From CAWBRY01 sp963791295 (GTDB lineage Bacteria; Bacteroidota; Bacteroidia; Chitinophagales; Chitinophagaceae): a stretch of DNA of 64,000 bases. Made by a program: the position numbers and the translations under genes. Shown here in pieces: positions 34,184 through 43,353 of this stretch. The notes under the pieces were generated by a model. The model had not been told where the DNA came from, made no database searches, and saw nothing but the letters and a program-made list of their open reading frames with translations. The stretch is taken from positions 806,001-870,000 of the forward strand of contig CAWBRY010000004.1 in assembly GCA_963791295.1 (NCBI GenBank). The letters are read 5' to 3'. Positions within the stretch are counted from its first letter, which is position 1. Each line of letters opens with the position of its first letter.

Positions 34184-35701
34184 ATGCCTTCGCAATTTAT
34201 TCTTGCTCTTGACCAGGGCACTACCAGTAGCCGTAGTATGTTGTTTGATAAAATGGGAAACATCGTCAGCTCGGCACAAAAGGAATTCAAACAAATCTTT
34301 CCTCAACCGGGTTGGGTAGAGCATGATGCAAATGAAATCTGGAGCACCCAGGTAGGCACGATGGCGGAAGCGCTGGCGAAAGCAAATATTAATATTTCGC
34401 AGGTGGAAGGGATTGGGATTACGAACCAAAGAGAAACTACGGTGGTATGGGAAAGAAAAACGGGAAAACCGGTCTATCATGCGATTGTCTGGCAGGATCG
34501 AAGGACGGCTGCATATTGTGATGAATTGAAAAAAGCGAATCACGCAAAACCCATCCAGGAAAAAACAGGATTGATCATCGACGCCTATTTCTCGGCTACC
34601 AAATTGAAATGGATTCTCGATCATGTTGATGGCGCCAGGAAGAAAGCGGAAAATGGCGATCTCGCATTTGGAACGATCGACACCTGGCTCATTTGGAAAC
34701 TATCCGGTGGTAAATTACATATTACCGATGTTTCCAATGCTTCACGGACGATGCTGCTCAATATCCATAGCGGCGAATGGGACGAAGACCTTTTGAAACT
34801 TTTTGATATTCCAAAGTCTTTATTGCCGCAAGTCAGGCCTTCCAGTGAAATATATGGATTGACCGGAAACAACATAGCCGATCTCAGCCTGCCAGCAGAC
34901 AAGGCTGGAATCCCCATCGCAGGTATTGCAGGCGACCAACAAGCCGCATTGTTCGGGCAACTTTGTACTCAACCCGGCATGGTAAAAAATACCTATGGGA
35001 CCGGATGCTTCATGCTCATGAACACGGGTGAAAAAGCAATTACGTCAAAAAACAATCTGCTCACCACCATCGCATGGAAGATCAACAATAAACTGGAATA
35101 TGCACTCGAAGGCAGTGTGTTCATTGCCGGCGCTGTCGTACAATGGTTAAGAGATGAGTTAAAAATTATCCGGACGTCCAAAGAGATCGAAGAACTGGCG
35201 GGAGAAGTAGAAAATACAAATGGAGTTTACCTGGTTCCCGCTTTTGCAGGATTGGGGGCGCCTCACTGGAACCAATATGCGCGGGGCAGCATATTCGGAA
35301 TGACAAGAGGGAGTAGCAACGCACATATTGCCCGGGCGGCTGTAGAAAGTATTGCTTATCAAACATACGATGTGCTGAAAGCCATGCAAGCAGACTCAGG
35401 TATTGATATTAAAGAATTAAGAGTGGATGGTGGCGCAACAGTAAATACACAATTGATGCAATTCCAAAGTGATATTTTGAATTGTAAAGTAGTGCGCCCA
35501 AAGATCACTGAAACCACGGCATTGGGAGCTGCTTACCTCGCTGGGTTAGCCGTGGGCTACTGGAAAAATACAGAGGATATACAGAGTCAATGGCAGATAG
35601 ATAAATCCTTTTCGCCTTCGATGAAGGAGGAAGAAAGAAAACAGTTATTAAAGGGTTGGCAGCGGGCTGTGAAGGCATCTATCGCGTGGGCAAATGAATA
35701 G
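34184..35701 (+). CDS. glpK: Glycerol kinase
   Basis: GlpK phosphorylates glycerol to glycerol 3-phosphate with ATP. The 505-residue product has the FGGY-kinase features: ALDQGTTSSRSMLFD at the N-terminus, the phosphate-loop GDQQAALFGQ in the middle, and GGATVNTQLMQFQSDIL with the C-terminal signature. It is the first gene of a glpK-glpD-glpF operon; its last eight bases overlap glpD. No glpR repressor lies nearby. Confidence 0.97.
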   Translation: MPSQFILALDQGTTSSRSMLFDKMGNIVSSAQKEFKQIFPQPGWVEHDANEIWSTQVGTMAEALAKANINISQVEGIGITNQRETTVVWERKTGKPVYHAIVWQDRRTAAYCDELKKANHAKPIQEKTGLIIDAYFSATKLKWILDHVDGARKKAENGDLAFGTIDTWLIWKLSGGKLHITDVSNASRTMLLNIHSGEWDEDLLKLFDIPKSLLPQVRPSSEIYGLTGNNIADLSLPADKAGIPIAGIAGDQQAALFGQLCTQPGMVKNTYGTGCFMLMNTGEKAITSKNNLLTTIAWKINNKLEYALEGSVFIAGAVVQWLRDELKIIRTSKEIEELAGEVENTNGVYLVPAFAGLGAPHWNQYARGSIFGMTRGSSNAHIARAAVESIAYQTYDVLKAMQADSGIDIKELRVDGGATVNTQLMQFQSDILNCKVVRPKITETTALGAAYLAGLAVGYWKNTEDIQSQWQIDKSFSPSMKEEERKQLLKGWQRAVKASIAWANE

Positions 35702-37208
35702 GAATACCATGATACAACAAGTCGGATCCACTCCGGAGTGGGACATTTGTATCATTGGGGGTGGTGCAACCGGGCTTGGAACGGCTGTAGATGCTGCCAG
35801 CCGTGGGTTGAAGACGATCTTGTTTGATCAACATGATTTTGCGAAAGGAACCTCTTCCCGAAGCACAAAGCTTGTCCACGGAGGCGTCCGTTACCTTCAG
35901 CAGGGTAATGTAAAATTGGTGATGGAGGCCTTGAAGGAGCGGGGACTGTTACTTCGAAATGCACCCCATTTAGTCAGAAATCAAAAATTTGTTGTTCCCA
36001 ACTATAAATGGTGGGAGAAACCATTTTATGGAATTGGTTTAAAGATATACGATCGAATGGCTGGTAAGCTGGGACTCGGTCCTTCTGAATTCCTTTCCAA
36101 AGAAGAAACACTGGACCTGGCCCCTACTCTTGATCCGAAAGGACTTCGCGGATCGATAGTTTATCATGATGGCCAATTTGACGATGCACGCCTGGCGATC
36201 AACCTTGCTCAAACAGCAGCCCTTTCCAATGGAGTGGTCTTGAATTATATGCCGGTGGTTGCATTGTTGAAAACGAGTGGTCGTATTTGCGGCGTCCAGG
36301 TGACGGATGCTCTATCAGGAAAGCAATATGAAATAAAAAGCAAGGTGGTGATCAATGCCACTGGTGTATTTACCGATTCCATCCTCCAGATGGATGATGC
36401 GCAACACGCTAATATTATCCGTCCCAGCCAGGGCATTCATCTGGTAGTTGATAAAGTGTTCTTGCCAGGAGAAACAGCTATCATGATCCCAAGAACAGAT
36501 GATGGTAGGGTATTGTTTGCCGTACCGTGGCATGATAAAATTGTATTGGGCACTACAGATACAGCAGTTAATTCCATCTCGCTTGAACCTGTTCCTTTGG
36601 TTGAAGAAATCGAATTCATTCTGAAGCATATCGGTCGTTATCTCAGCAAAGACCCTCAATTGCCCGACGTAAAAAGCATGTTCGCCGGACTAAGACCTTT
36701 AATTAAACGCAAAGGCAAAGGAACGGCGTCATTATCGAGAGATCATTTGATCAATATAAGTGAATCAGGCATGATCACGATTGCCGGGGGTAAATGGACG
36801 ACCTATCGTCGAATGGCCGAAGATGTTTTGGATATTGCCGTCGAGAAATATCATTTGCAGGCGACTCCATGCCAGACGAAAGAACTAAAGATCTATGGCT
36901 ATGACCAGGAAACTTTTGTCGCCCCAGGCAACCTATCAGAGCCGGGATCATTATTATCCATCATTCAAAAAACCGTAAGAGAAGAAATGTGCATGACCGT
37001 GGAAGATTTCTTATCACGGAGGACACGCCACTTATTACTGGATGCCCGTTCTGCCATTGAACTTGCGCCGCAAGTCGCCGAAATGATGGCTAAAGAAATG
37101 AACATGGATGGAGATTGGATCAGTCAGCAAATAATTACCTTCAATAAGATTGCGGATAATTATTTACCGAAGACCGAAAATATAAACCAAAAAAAACTAA
37201 CTGTATGA
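35694..37208 (+). CDS. glpD: Glycerol-3-phosphate dehydrogenase, aerobic FAD type
   Basis: GlpD oxidises glycerol 3-phosphate to dihydroxyacetone phosphate at the inner membrane and passes electrons to quinone. The 504-residue product starts with the FAD-binding IIGGGATGLGTAVDAASRG, continues with GTSSRSTKLVHGGVRYLQQG, and has the family's RRTRHLLLDA near the C-terminus. Its start overlaps the glpK stop; an ATG at 35709 is an alternative. Its stop overlaps the start of glpF. Confidence 0.96.
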   Translation: MNRNTMIQQVGSTPEWDICIIGGGATGLGTAVDAASRGLKTILFDQHDFAKGTSSRSTKLVHGGVRYLQQGNVKLVMEALKERGLLLRNAPHLVRNQKFVVPNYKWWEKPFYGIGLKIYDRMAGKLGLGPSEFLSKEETLDLAPTLDPKGLRGSIVYHDGQFDDARLAINLAQTAALSNGVVLNYMPVVALLKTSGRICGVQVTDALSGKQYEIKSKVVINATGVFTDSILQMDDAQHANIIRPSQGIHLVVDKVFLPGETAIMIPRTDDGRVLFAVPWHDKIVLGTTDTAVNSISLEPVPLVEEIEFILKHIGRYLSKDPQLPDVKSMFAGLRPLIKRKGKGTASLSRDHLINISESGMITIAGGKWTTYRRMAEDVLDIAVEKYHLQATPCQTKELKIYGYDQETFVAPGNLSEPGSLLSIIQKTVREEMCMTVEDFLSRRTRHLLLDARSAIELAPQVAEMMAKEMNMDGDWISQQIITFNKIADNYLPKTENINQKKLTV

Positions 37209-37909
37209 CTCCTTTTCTCGGCGAATTCATTGGGACCGGTATGCTTATAATCCTTGGGGATGGCGTGGTAGCCAATGTTGTTCTCAGCAAAACCAAAGGC
37301 AATAATAGCGGTTGGATCGTTATCACGTTTGGATGGGCGATTGCTGTATTTGTTGGCGTCTATGTTTCGGCAGCCGCCAGCGGAGCGCACTTAAACCCGG
37401 CGGTTAGTGTTGCACTGGCGACCCTGGGAAAATTTCAATGGTCGGAATTACCCATGTATGTTGCTGCGCAAATGTTGGGCGCCATTAGCGGCGGCATCCT
37501 GGTATGGTTGGGTTATCGCCAACATTTTAATGCCACAGCAGATGCTGATGCAAAGCTGGCCGTATTTTGTACTGGACCTGCTATCCGGGATAACGGTCAT
37601 AACCTGCTAACCGAGATCATAGGAACATTTGTGCTCGTGTTTGGTATCTTATTTATAGTTGCGCCACAAAATAGCCTTGGTGCATTGGATGCATTGCCGG
37701 TTGCTTTAACCGTCTTGGGTGTGGGTCTTTCATTAGGCGGGCCCACCGGCTATGCCATCAATCCTGCGCGCGACCTTGGCCCGCGGATAGCCCATTTTAT
37801 TTTACCCATTCCTGGAAAAAGAAATAGTGACTGGAGCTATGCGTGGATCCCGGTATTTGGACCTATCATCGGAGGCGTGCTGGCAGCACTACTGTTCAAA
37901 TTGTTGTAG
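37205..37909 (+). CDS. glpF: Glycerol uptake facilitator (aquaglyceroporin)
   Basis: GlpF is a channel that lets glycerol cross the inner membrane. The 234-residue product has six membrane helices and both NPA half-helix motifs: AHLNPAVSVAL and YAINPARDLGPR. The aspartate after the second NPA is characteristic of glycerol-conducting members rather than water-only channels. The ATG overlaps the glpD stop (ATGA). A terminator hairpin follows at 37930. Confidence 0.96.
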   Translation: MTPFLGEFIGTGMLIILGDGVVANVVLSKTKGNNSGWIVITFGWAIAVFVGVYVSAAASGAHLNPAVSVALATLGKFQWSELPMYVAAQMLGAISGGILVWLGYRQHFNATADADAKLAVFCTGPAIRDNGHNLLTEIIGTFVLVFGILFIVAPQNSLGALDALPVALTVLGVGLSLGGPTGYAINPARDLGPRIAHFILPIPGKRNSDWSYAWIPVFGPIIGGVLAALLFKLL

Positions 37910-37914
37910 AATAT

Positions 37915-39111
37915 TCACGATCGATCGATAGCCTGCAGGATGATCTTGCAGGCTTTTTTAATTTCTTCATCGGAGATGGTCAGAGGTGGACAAATCCGCA
38001 AGCTATTGGAAGAAAAAAGGAACCAATCCGTCAACACTCCGGCTAATCCATCTGCCGGATGAATACAATGATCGATGATTTTTTTATTGACTTCATTCGA
38101 ATCGAACTCGACCGCCATCCATAGCCCAAACGATCTTATCGAACGGATCTTCGGATGGACCACCAATGATCTGAATAATCCTTCTTTTTCTTTTACGCCA
38201 TCTGTCAAATGTTCATCCAACAGGATCTTCATTGCGGCAAGACCAGCTGCACAGGAAACCGGGTGGCCGCCGAATGTGGTGATATGACCGAGGACCGGGT
38301 TGTTGGTAAGCGTTTGCATTTGATCTTTGTTAGCAATGAATGCTCCCAGCGGCATCCCCCCTCCAAGTGCCTTACCCAACAACAAAATATCGGGGACAAT
38401 ATCAAAGTGCTGAAAGCCCCAAAGCTTGCCCGTGCGGCCAAACCCGGCCTGGATCTCATCCAATATGAGTAATGCACCGGCCTCGCTTGTCTTTTTCCTT
38501 ATAGCTTGCATCCAGTTTTTATCGGGAACGATAACGCCGGCCTCTCCCTGGATGGTTTCCATGACTACACAAGCCGTCGAATCCGTAATCGTTTCAAGTG
38601 ATTCAAATGAATTATAGTCCAGGTGAGCAACATCCGGAAGCAGAGGACGGAAAGCATTTCTCCAGTATTCATCTCCGATAATACTTAATGCGCCTTGCGT
38701 AGAGCCGTGATATGAATTCTTAAATGCGACCACCTGGCTTCTGTTCGTCACTCTTTTTGCCAGTTTCATTGCGCCCTCGGTGGCTTCCGTTCCTGAAGTC
38801 GTGAAATAAACGGAATTGAGAGATTGAGGTAAATGATTCATCAATAGCCGCGCATAGTCCACCTGCGGAGATTCAATGAATTCGCCATACACCATTATAT
38901 GCAGGTAACGGTCCAATTGTTCCCGGATCGCCCGGATGACCTTCGGATGCCGGTGGCCCGTGTTGGCGACACTGATTCCTCCGACCAGGTCAATATATTC
39001 CTTGCCCGCAACGTCAAAAAGTTTGCAGCCTTCGGCCCGTACGATTTCCAACGCCAGCGGTTCCGGAGAGGTTTGGGCGATGTGTTGCATGAAAATTTCC
39101 CGCTGGTTCAT
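37915..39111 (-). CDS. Class III aminotransferase (ornithine/acetylornithine-type)
   Basis: The 398-residue product is a pyridoxal-phosphate enzyme of the class III aminotransferase family. Visible features: FTTSGTEATEGAMKLAK for the cofactor phosphate, MVMETIQGEAGV-like sequence (here VVMETIQGEAGVIVPD), DEIQAGFGRTG, and the lysine that binds the cofactor in LLLGKALGGGMPLGAF. The substrate cannot be fixed from sequence; acetylornithine, ornithine, lysine or a diamine are possible. No arginine-synthesis genes are adjacent. Its 3' end contains the glpF terminator on the opposite strand. Confidence 0.88.
   Translation of the reverse strand: MNQREIFMQHIAQTSPEPLALEIVRAEGCKLFDVAGKEYIDLVGGISVANTGHRHPKVIRAIREQLDRYLHIMVYGEFIESPQVDYARLLMNHLPQSLNSVYFTTSGTEATEGAMKLAKRVTNRSQVVAFKNSYHGSTQGALSIIGDEYWRNAFRPLLPDVAHLDYNSFESLETITDSTACVVMETIQGEAGVIVPDKNWMQAIRKKTSEAGALLILDEIQAGFGRTGKLWGFQHFDIVPDILLLGKALGGGMPLGAFIANKDQMQTLTNNPVLGHITTFGGHPVSCAAGLAAMKILLDEHLTDGVKEKEGLFRSLVVHPKIRSIRSFGLWMAVEFDSNEVNKKIIDHCIHPADGLAGVLTDWFLFSSNSLRICPPLTISDEEIKKACKIILQAIDRS
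37930..37959 (+). terminator. Terminator of glpF within the aminotransferase 3' end
   Basis: AGCCTGCA (37930-37937) pairs with TGCAGGCT (37947-37954) across a nine-base loop and is followed by a T-run. It is oriented to end the glpKDF transcript. It lies entirely inside the last 45 bases of the convergent aminotransferase gene, so the same bases encode protein on the other strand. Confidence 0.82.
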
Positions 39112-39190
39112 GGTCGCAAATATCGATGTATGTTTCTATTTTGCGGCAAACCATTTACCTTACATCTACTATACATTTAAACCTTTTCAA

Positions 39191-39721
39191 ATGGCAGTAA
39201 TTCTTCCAGTTGAAGGCAAGTTTCCAAAATTCGGCTCCAATTGTTTCCTTGCCCCAAACGCCACTGTTGTTGGAGATGTAATCATGGGCAATGATTGCAG
39301 CGTTTGGTTCAACGCGGTAGTAAGGGGTGATGTGAATTTCATCCGGATTGGAAATAAAGTAAACATCCAGGATGGCGCATGCATTCACTGCACCTATCAG
39401 AAATACGGTGCACAAATCGGCAACAACGTTTCCATCGGGCATAATGCCATTGTCCATGGCTGCACTTTGGAAGACAATGTCCTGATTGGAATGGGTGCAA
39501 TCGTGATGGACAATGCTGTAGTTCGTAGTAATACGATCATTGCCGCCGGTGCGGTGGTTTTGGAAAATACAGATTGTGAAGCCGGTTGTATTTATGCCGG
39601 TGTGCCTGCCAGGAAGGTGAAGAATATTCCGGAAGAAATGGTTAGTGGAGAAATTGACCGCATTGCGTCCAACTACGTGCGGTACGCGGATTGGTTCCGG
39701 GACCAGGTAGAAAAACCATAA
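39191..39721 (+). CDS. Gamma-class carbonic anhydrase-like hexapeptide protein
   Basis: The protein of 176 residues has a left-handed beta-helix of hexapeptide repeats. The zinc-binding histidine pattern of gamma carbonic anhydrases is present: DGACIHCTY, then SIGHNAIVHGCTL, and the conserved NVLIGMGAIVMD. The family hydrates carbon dioxide, although activity has been shown for only some members. The ATG at 39191 is chosen because the extra upstream frame is the antisense of the aminotransferase. Confidence 0.88.
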   Translation: MAVILPVEGKFPKFGSNCFLAPNATVVGDVIMGNDCSVWFNAVVRGDVNFIRIGNKVNIQDGACIHCTYQKYGAQIGNNVSIGHNAIVHGCTLEDNVLIGMGAIVMDNAVVRSNTIIAAGAVVLENTDCEAGCIYAGVPARKVKNIPEEMVSGEIDRIASNYVRYADWFRDQVEKP

Positions 39722-39818
39722 CGCTCCACGGTCGGAATTTTGATAAAAATTTTTTTTTTAAGCGCGTAAGAGCCGTGCTGCTGGTAGATTTACGATAGTA
39801 GGTATGATTTTTTTTCGT

Positions 39819-39826
39819 TAGATTTG
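39819..39826 (+). promoter_or_regulatory. Candidate -7 element of the small lipoprotein gene
   Basis: TAGATTTG matches the Bacteroidota -7 consensus TAnnTTTG exactly and lies 29 bases before the ATG of the small lipoprotein gene. No clear TTG is present at the -33 position. Confidence 0.4.
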
Positions 39827-39854
39827 ATGTAAGATTACTGACGTAAAAAAAACC

Positions 39855-40049
39855 ATGAAAAACCTCCGATTTTTTGCAATCGCGCTGAGCACCCTGATGT
39901 TGCTCTCCTCCTGTAACTTGATGAATAACCTGTTCAAGCCAAAATATGGCTGTCCGACCAATGGAAAGAATGTCGGTGCCGAAAAGTTATTGAGTGGCGA
40001 CCCGAAAGCAGAAAAAGACGCTCGAAAAGCTAGAAAATTTAAGAGTTAA
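39855..40049 (+). CDS. Small lipoprotein
   Basis: The 64-residue product has a lipoprotein signal sequence with LLSSC; the lipid-modified cysteine is about residue 20. The mature part is short and basic, with a second cysteine in YGCPTNGKNVG and a lysine-rich tail. I do not recognise the function. A matching promoter element lies 29 bases upstream. Bacteroidota genomes often carry such small lipoproteins, and this one has its own transcription unit. Confidence 0.68.
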   Translation: MKNLRFFAIALSTLMLLSSCNLMNNLFKPKYGCPTNGKNVGAEKLLSGDPKAEKDARKARKFKS

Positions 40050-40115
40050 CAGAATATTCATGCAACAAAAATTTATAAATATCTGTCCTTAAAGAAAACT
40101 TAAACCCCTAATAAT

Positions 40116-40445
40116 ATGAGCCTGACCCTAAGAACCAATTTAGGATGTACTGAAGCCGTTATCGCCGATGACGGCGGATTAAAACAGTTCTACCACGTAG
40201 CTGATATTCTGAGCCAGGATTTCAAAGTAAACTTCTCCAATAAAGAAGACGATTTTGATACGATTGACTGGGAATTTAAGTTTAAAGGTCATTCCCTAAC
40301 TCTTCACTACAATATCTACACTGGAATTTCAATTTTCCCAACCAGAACACGGGACGCATTGAACAAGGACAATAAAGCTGTCATTGACCTCGCTGCCATC
40401 CTGGAAGGGAAACTATTCAACGAAGGTCAGCGGAATATCGCCTGA
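40116..40445 (+). CDS. Hypothetical small soluble protein
   Basis: I do not recognise this 109-residue protein. It has no signal peptide or membrane helix. It contains a regular pattern of beta-strands (WEFKFKGHSLTLHYNIYTGISIFP) between two helices, so a small alpha/beta fold is likely. It begins 66 bases after the small lipoprotein gene on the same strand and converges on rsgA. Confidence 0.65.
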   Translation: MSLTLRTNLGCTEAVIADDGGLKQFYHVADILSQDFKVNFSNKEDDFDTIDWEFKFKGHSLTLHYNIYTGISIFPTRTRDALNKDNKAVIDLAAILEGKLFNEGQRNIA

Positions 40446-40470
40446 TCCTCCCCTGCCATTTTTTCCAAGG

Positions 40471-41397
40471 CTAATACGTTTTCTCATTCAGCGATTCCAG
40501 GATGTGAACATAACTTATGTACCTGTTCTCCAGGATCTCACCTGCCACGACCGCCTCTTTGATTGCGCAGCCCGGCTCATTCACGTGGAGGCAGTTATTG
40601 AACTGGCAATTGGTTAGCCGGCTCCTCATCTCCGGAAAATAATGTGACAATTCCTGCCGATCCAGGTCAACCAATCCGAATTCCCTCATCCCCGGCGTAT
40701 CAATGATAGTGCCCCCGCCCGGCAGATCAAACATTTCCGCAAAGCTGGTCGTATGTTGTCCTTTTCCACTCCAACCGCTTACATCCTTTGTTTTCAGCTG
40801 GATCTCCGGAAAGATGGCGTTCAACAAAGAGGATTTTCCTACACCGCTATGCCCGCTGAGCAGCGTGGTCTTATGCTTCAAGATCTCCCCGACTTCTGCA
40901 ATGCCCTCCTTATCCTTCACGCTCGTAAGCAAGGTTCTATAGCCTATCTCTTCATACATATTCCGCCATTTCGTGAATTGCTCCATTTCCCTGGTCTTGT
41001 ATAGGTCGGACTTATTGAAAAGGATGAGCGCTGGAACATGATACATCTCCGAAGCAACGAGGTAGCGATCAATAAACCCTTGTGAAGTTCGCGGCTCTTT
41101 AATGGTAGCCATCATGATCGTTTGATCCAGGTTTGCTGCAACGATATGATGCTGGTGATTGGCGCGAGGCGATACGCGATTGATATAATTACGGCGGTCG
41201 AAGATCCTATTGATCATTGCCGAATTCTCTGTATCCGTTTCCGGCTCCAATTCTACTTCATCCCCCACTGCCACCGGATTGGTGGAAGTGATCTCATCGA
41301 TCTTAAAAATTCCTTTTATCCGGGCATTCCAGAATTTACCCGTATGGTCTTTGACTGTATACCAACTGCCGGTTGATTTGTAAACGATTCCCTTCAT
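40471..41397 (-). CDS. rsgA: Small ribosomal subunit biogenesis GTPase RsgA
   Basis: RsgA is a circularly permuted GTPase that helps the final steps of 30S maturation. The 308-residue product has an N-terminal OB fold, then the G motifs in the permuted order: LFNKSDL (G4), SGHSGVGKSSLLN (G1), and IDTPGMREFG (G3), then the zinc-binding cysteine/histidine cluster in NCQFNNCLHVNEPGC. It lies 45 bases downstream of the VWA protein gene on the same strand and may share its transcript. Confidence 0.96.
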   Translation of the reverse strand: MKGIVYKSTGSWYTVKDHTGKFWNARIKGIFKIDEITSTNPVAVGDEVELEPETDTENSAMINRIFDRRNYINRVSPRANHQHHIVAANLDQTIMMATIKEPRTSQGFIDRYLVASEMYHVPALILFNKSDLYKTREMEQFTKWRNMYEEIGYRTLLTSVKDKEGIAEVGEILKHKTTLLSGHSGVGKSSLLNAIFPEIQLKTKDVSGWSGKGQHTTSFAEMFDLPGGGTIIDTPGMREFGLVDLDRQELSHYFPEMRSRLTNCQFNNCLHVNEPGCAIKEAVVAGEILENRYISYVHILESLNEKTY

Positions 41398-41442
41398 GAA
41401 CTGCGAATTTCATTATTTCGATTGACAATAAGGGAAGTGTAA

Positions 41443-42456
41443 TCAGGGAAACTTGCGGAAGATGGTAAAACGCAATATGATCTCTAACAACAAAAAACCC
41501 AGTGCTGCCAGCACGAAAGGAAGGAATCTTTCCTCATAGTGCTTAAAAGCCGTGATCTCAATAACCGACTTTTCCATTTTGTCGATCTGGCCATAGATAT
41601 TTTTCAGGCCTTCTCTATCCCTGGCTCGAAAATACCTTCCTCCTGTCTCGGTGGCAATTTTTCTAAGCAGTTCCTCGTCCAGGAAACCCACCGCAGCATT
41701 TTGCTTTCGATGTGTTTGTTTGGTTATCTCTACAATACTCGATGGAGCGGCGCTCATTCCAATAGTATAGACTTTAACCCGCTGCACTTTTGCGATTTCC
41801 AGCGCGGTGAGCGGATCAATCAATCTTGTTTCCGGAGGGTCTTCCTTTCCGTCAGTAAGCAGGATGATCACCTTGCTTTTAGCATCACTCTTTTTTAATC
41901 TCTCGACCGCGGTCGCCAATCCCTCACCGATCACGGTTCCATCGGCCAGGTATTTCCGGCTTTCCAGCATTTGGATCTGAGTGAGCAGAGTATTCTTATC
42001 GGTAGTGATAGGACATTGAGTAAAACTTTCACCTGAAAAAACGACCAGGCCTATGCGATCTATCGGCCGGCTACGAACAAAATCTTCTGCCATTTCTTTG
42101 GCCACATCCATCCGGGAGGGAAGGATGTCTTTTGAACCCATGCTGCCACTGACATCCATGCACAATACAATATCAATTCCTTCACCACGGGTCTGCTCGT
42201 CGTCATTTCTCCGCTGGGGTCTTGCCAATGCGATGATCAATGCACTCAATGCCAGCAGTCTCAAAATAAATGGCAGATGCCGAAGGCGGTTTTTCCAGGA
42301 TTGAACACCGAACGGATGAACAGAAGAGACGCGGATCGTTGCCTGTCTACGACTATATTTCTTGACATACCAAATGACGAGCGCCGGGATAAATATGAAT
42401 AGCCCAAATACCAGGGGATAAGCAAAGTCCATATTTTTTAGCCACTCGTACAGCAT
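41443..42456 (-). CDS. batA: VWA-domain membrane protein (BatA-like)
   Basis: The 337-residue product has an N-terminal membrane segment, a von Willebrand A domain with the metal-binding LCMDVSGSMGSKD (MIDAS) and ILLTDGKEDPP, and a C-terminal membrane helix. This is the layout of BatA in the Bacteroidota aerotolerance (Bat) cluster. It overlaps the upstream membrane protein gene in TAATG. BatB, BatC and BatE genes do not follow; rsgA comes next. Confidence 0.88.
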   Translation of the reverse strand: MLYEWLKNMDFAYPLVFGLFIFIPALVIWYVKKYSRRQATIRVSSVHPFGVQSWKNRLRHLPFILRLLALSALIIALARPQRRNDDEQTRGEGIDIVLCMDVSGSMGSKDILPSRMDVAKEMAEDFVRSRPIDRIGLVVFSGESFTQCPITTDKNTLLTQIQMLESRKYLADGTVIGEGLATAVERLKKSDAKSKVIILLTDGKEDPPETRLIDPLTALEIAKVQRVKVYTIGMSAAPSSIVEITKQTHRKQNAAVGFLDEELLRKIATETGGRYFRARDREGLKNIYGQIDKMEKSVIEITAFKHYEERFLPFVLAALGFLLLEIILRFTIFRKFP

Positions 42457-43331
42457 TAAGGTATCTGTTGAATTTCCTGAATGGTTTTTTTAATGATCTC
42501 AAAAGCATTTTTATCATCGTCGCGCGCAGGCACATATTTGGCAAACTTGACAAAATCACTGAGTCGCAGTGCCTGGGCAAGCATCTCGAATTGTTCTTTA
42601 CGTAAGGGAATTGCATCTAACTGCGTAACGAGGTCGTCTGTTGTCTTTTGCAGAGAGTGAATCCCTTTTCTCCGGAAAATGTACAAACGAAAAATGTCTG
42701 TCAGCTTTGAATAATATTCCTTGGGTTCCGGTTTTTCTTTTTGCAACTTATCCAATTCCTTCATCGCTTCTTCAAACGCATCTACAGTAGGCGCAGCAGC
42801 CTGCGCGGCCGCAGGTTTCTTCTTTCTCAGGAAATATATCAGGATCAAAATAAGCAGCAATCCTCCTCCGGCAGCATACAACCACCAGTCGGATTTTTTC
42901 TCCGGTGGCTTTACGTCGAGGATATCTTTTATATCGTGATAATCTTTGCTGGGATCAAATGCACTAAACGCTACATCCACCGGCACCGAATCGGTCACGA
43001 TATTTCCGGTCAATACAAAAGATGGGATCACCCAATGTCCCGAATCGAAGCTGGTTAACCTGTAATTTCCCCTGATGATCGTTCCGCTGTTGGTATTGAT
43101 CGTATCAATCTTAGGTCTTTCGAGAAATTCAAAATGCTCAATGCTATCGATTCTTACGAAGGCAATGACATCCGCAGCTGGAATTTCTGCTTCTATAGTT
43201 AATTGAATGGGTTCACCGATGAGGATCCGGTTTTTGTCGACATTGGTTTTGACCAGCACTCCAGTCTGGGCGGCGACGAGATTAGCAAACAGAAGAAAAA
43301 AGAGGACATTGAATAATTTTCGAAAAGTCAT
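42456..43331 (-). CDS. Exported single-pass membrane protein of the Bat cluster
   Basis: The 291-residue product has a signal peptide (ending about VAAQ), a periplasmic beta-rich domain (about 22-145, with LIGEPIQLTIEAEIP), one membrane helix near 150-168 (WWLYAAGGGLLLILILIYFL), and a basic cytoplasmic tail with helices. This is the middle gene of MoxR-DUF58-BatA operons. It resembles a shortened BatD. I do not know its biochemical role. Confidence 0.72.
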   Translation of the reverse strand: MTFRKLFNVLFFLLFANLVAAQTGVLVKTNVDKNRILIGEPIQLTIEAEIPAADVIAFVRIDSIEHFEFLERPKIDTINTNSGTIIRGNYRLTSFDSGHWVIPSFVLTGNIVTDSVPVDVAFSAFDPSKDYHDIKDILDVKPPEKKSDWWLYAAGGGLLLILILIYFLRKKKPAAAQAAAPTVDAFEEAMKELDKLQKEKPEPKEYYSKLTDIFRLYIFRRKGIHSLQKTTDDLVTQLDAIPLRKEQFEMLAQALRLSDFVKFAKYVPARDDDKNAFEIIKKTIQEIQQIP

Positions 43332-43353
43332 TGGAGTGTTTTATTCTTTCATA

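Noticed and set aside
38936..39190. Long N-terminal extension of the gamma carbonic anhydrase-like protein
   Set aside because: The extension is antisense to the aminotransferase, and the protein from the ATG at 39191 already has the usual length.
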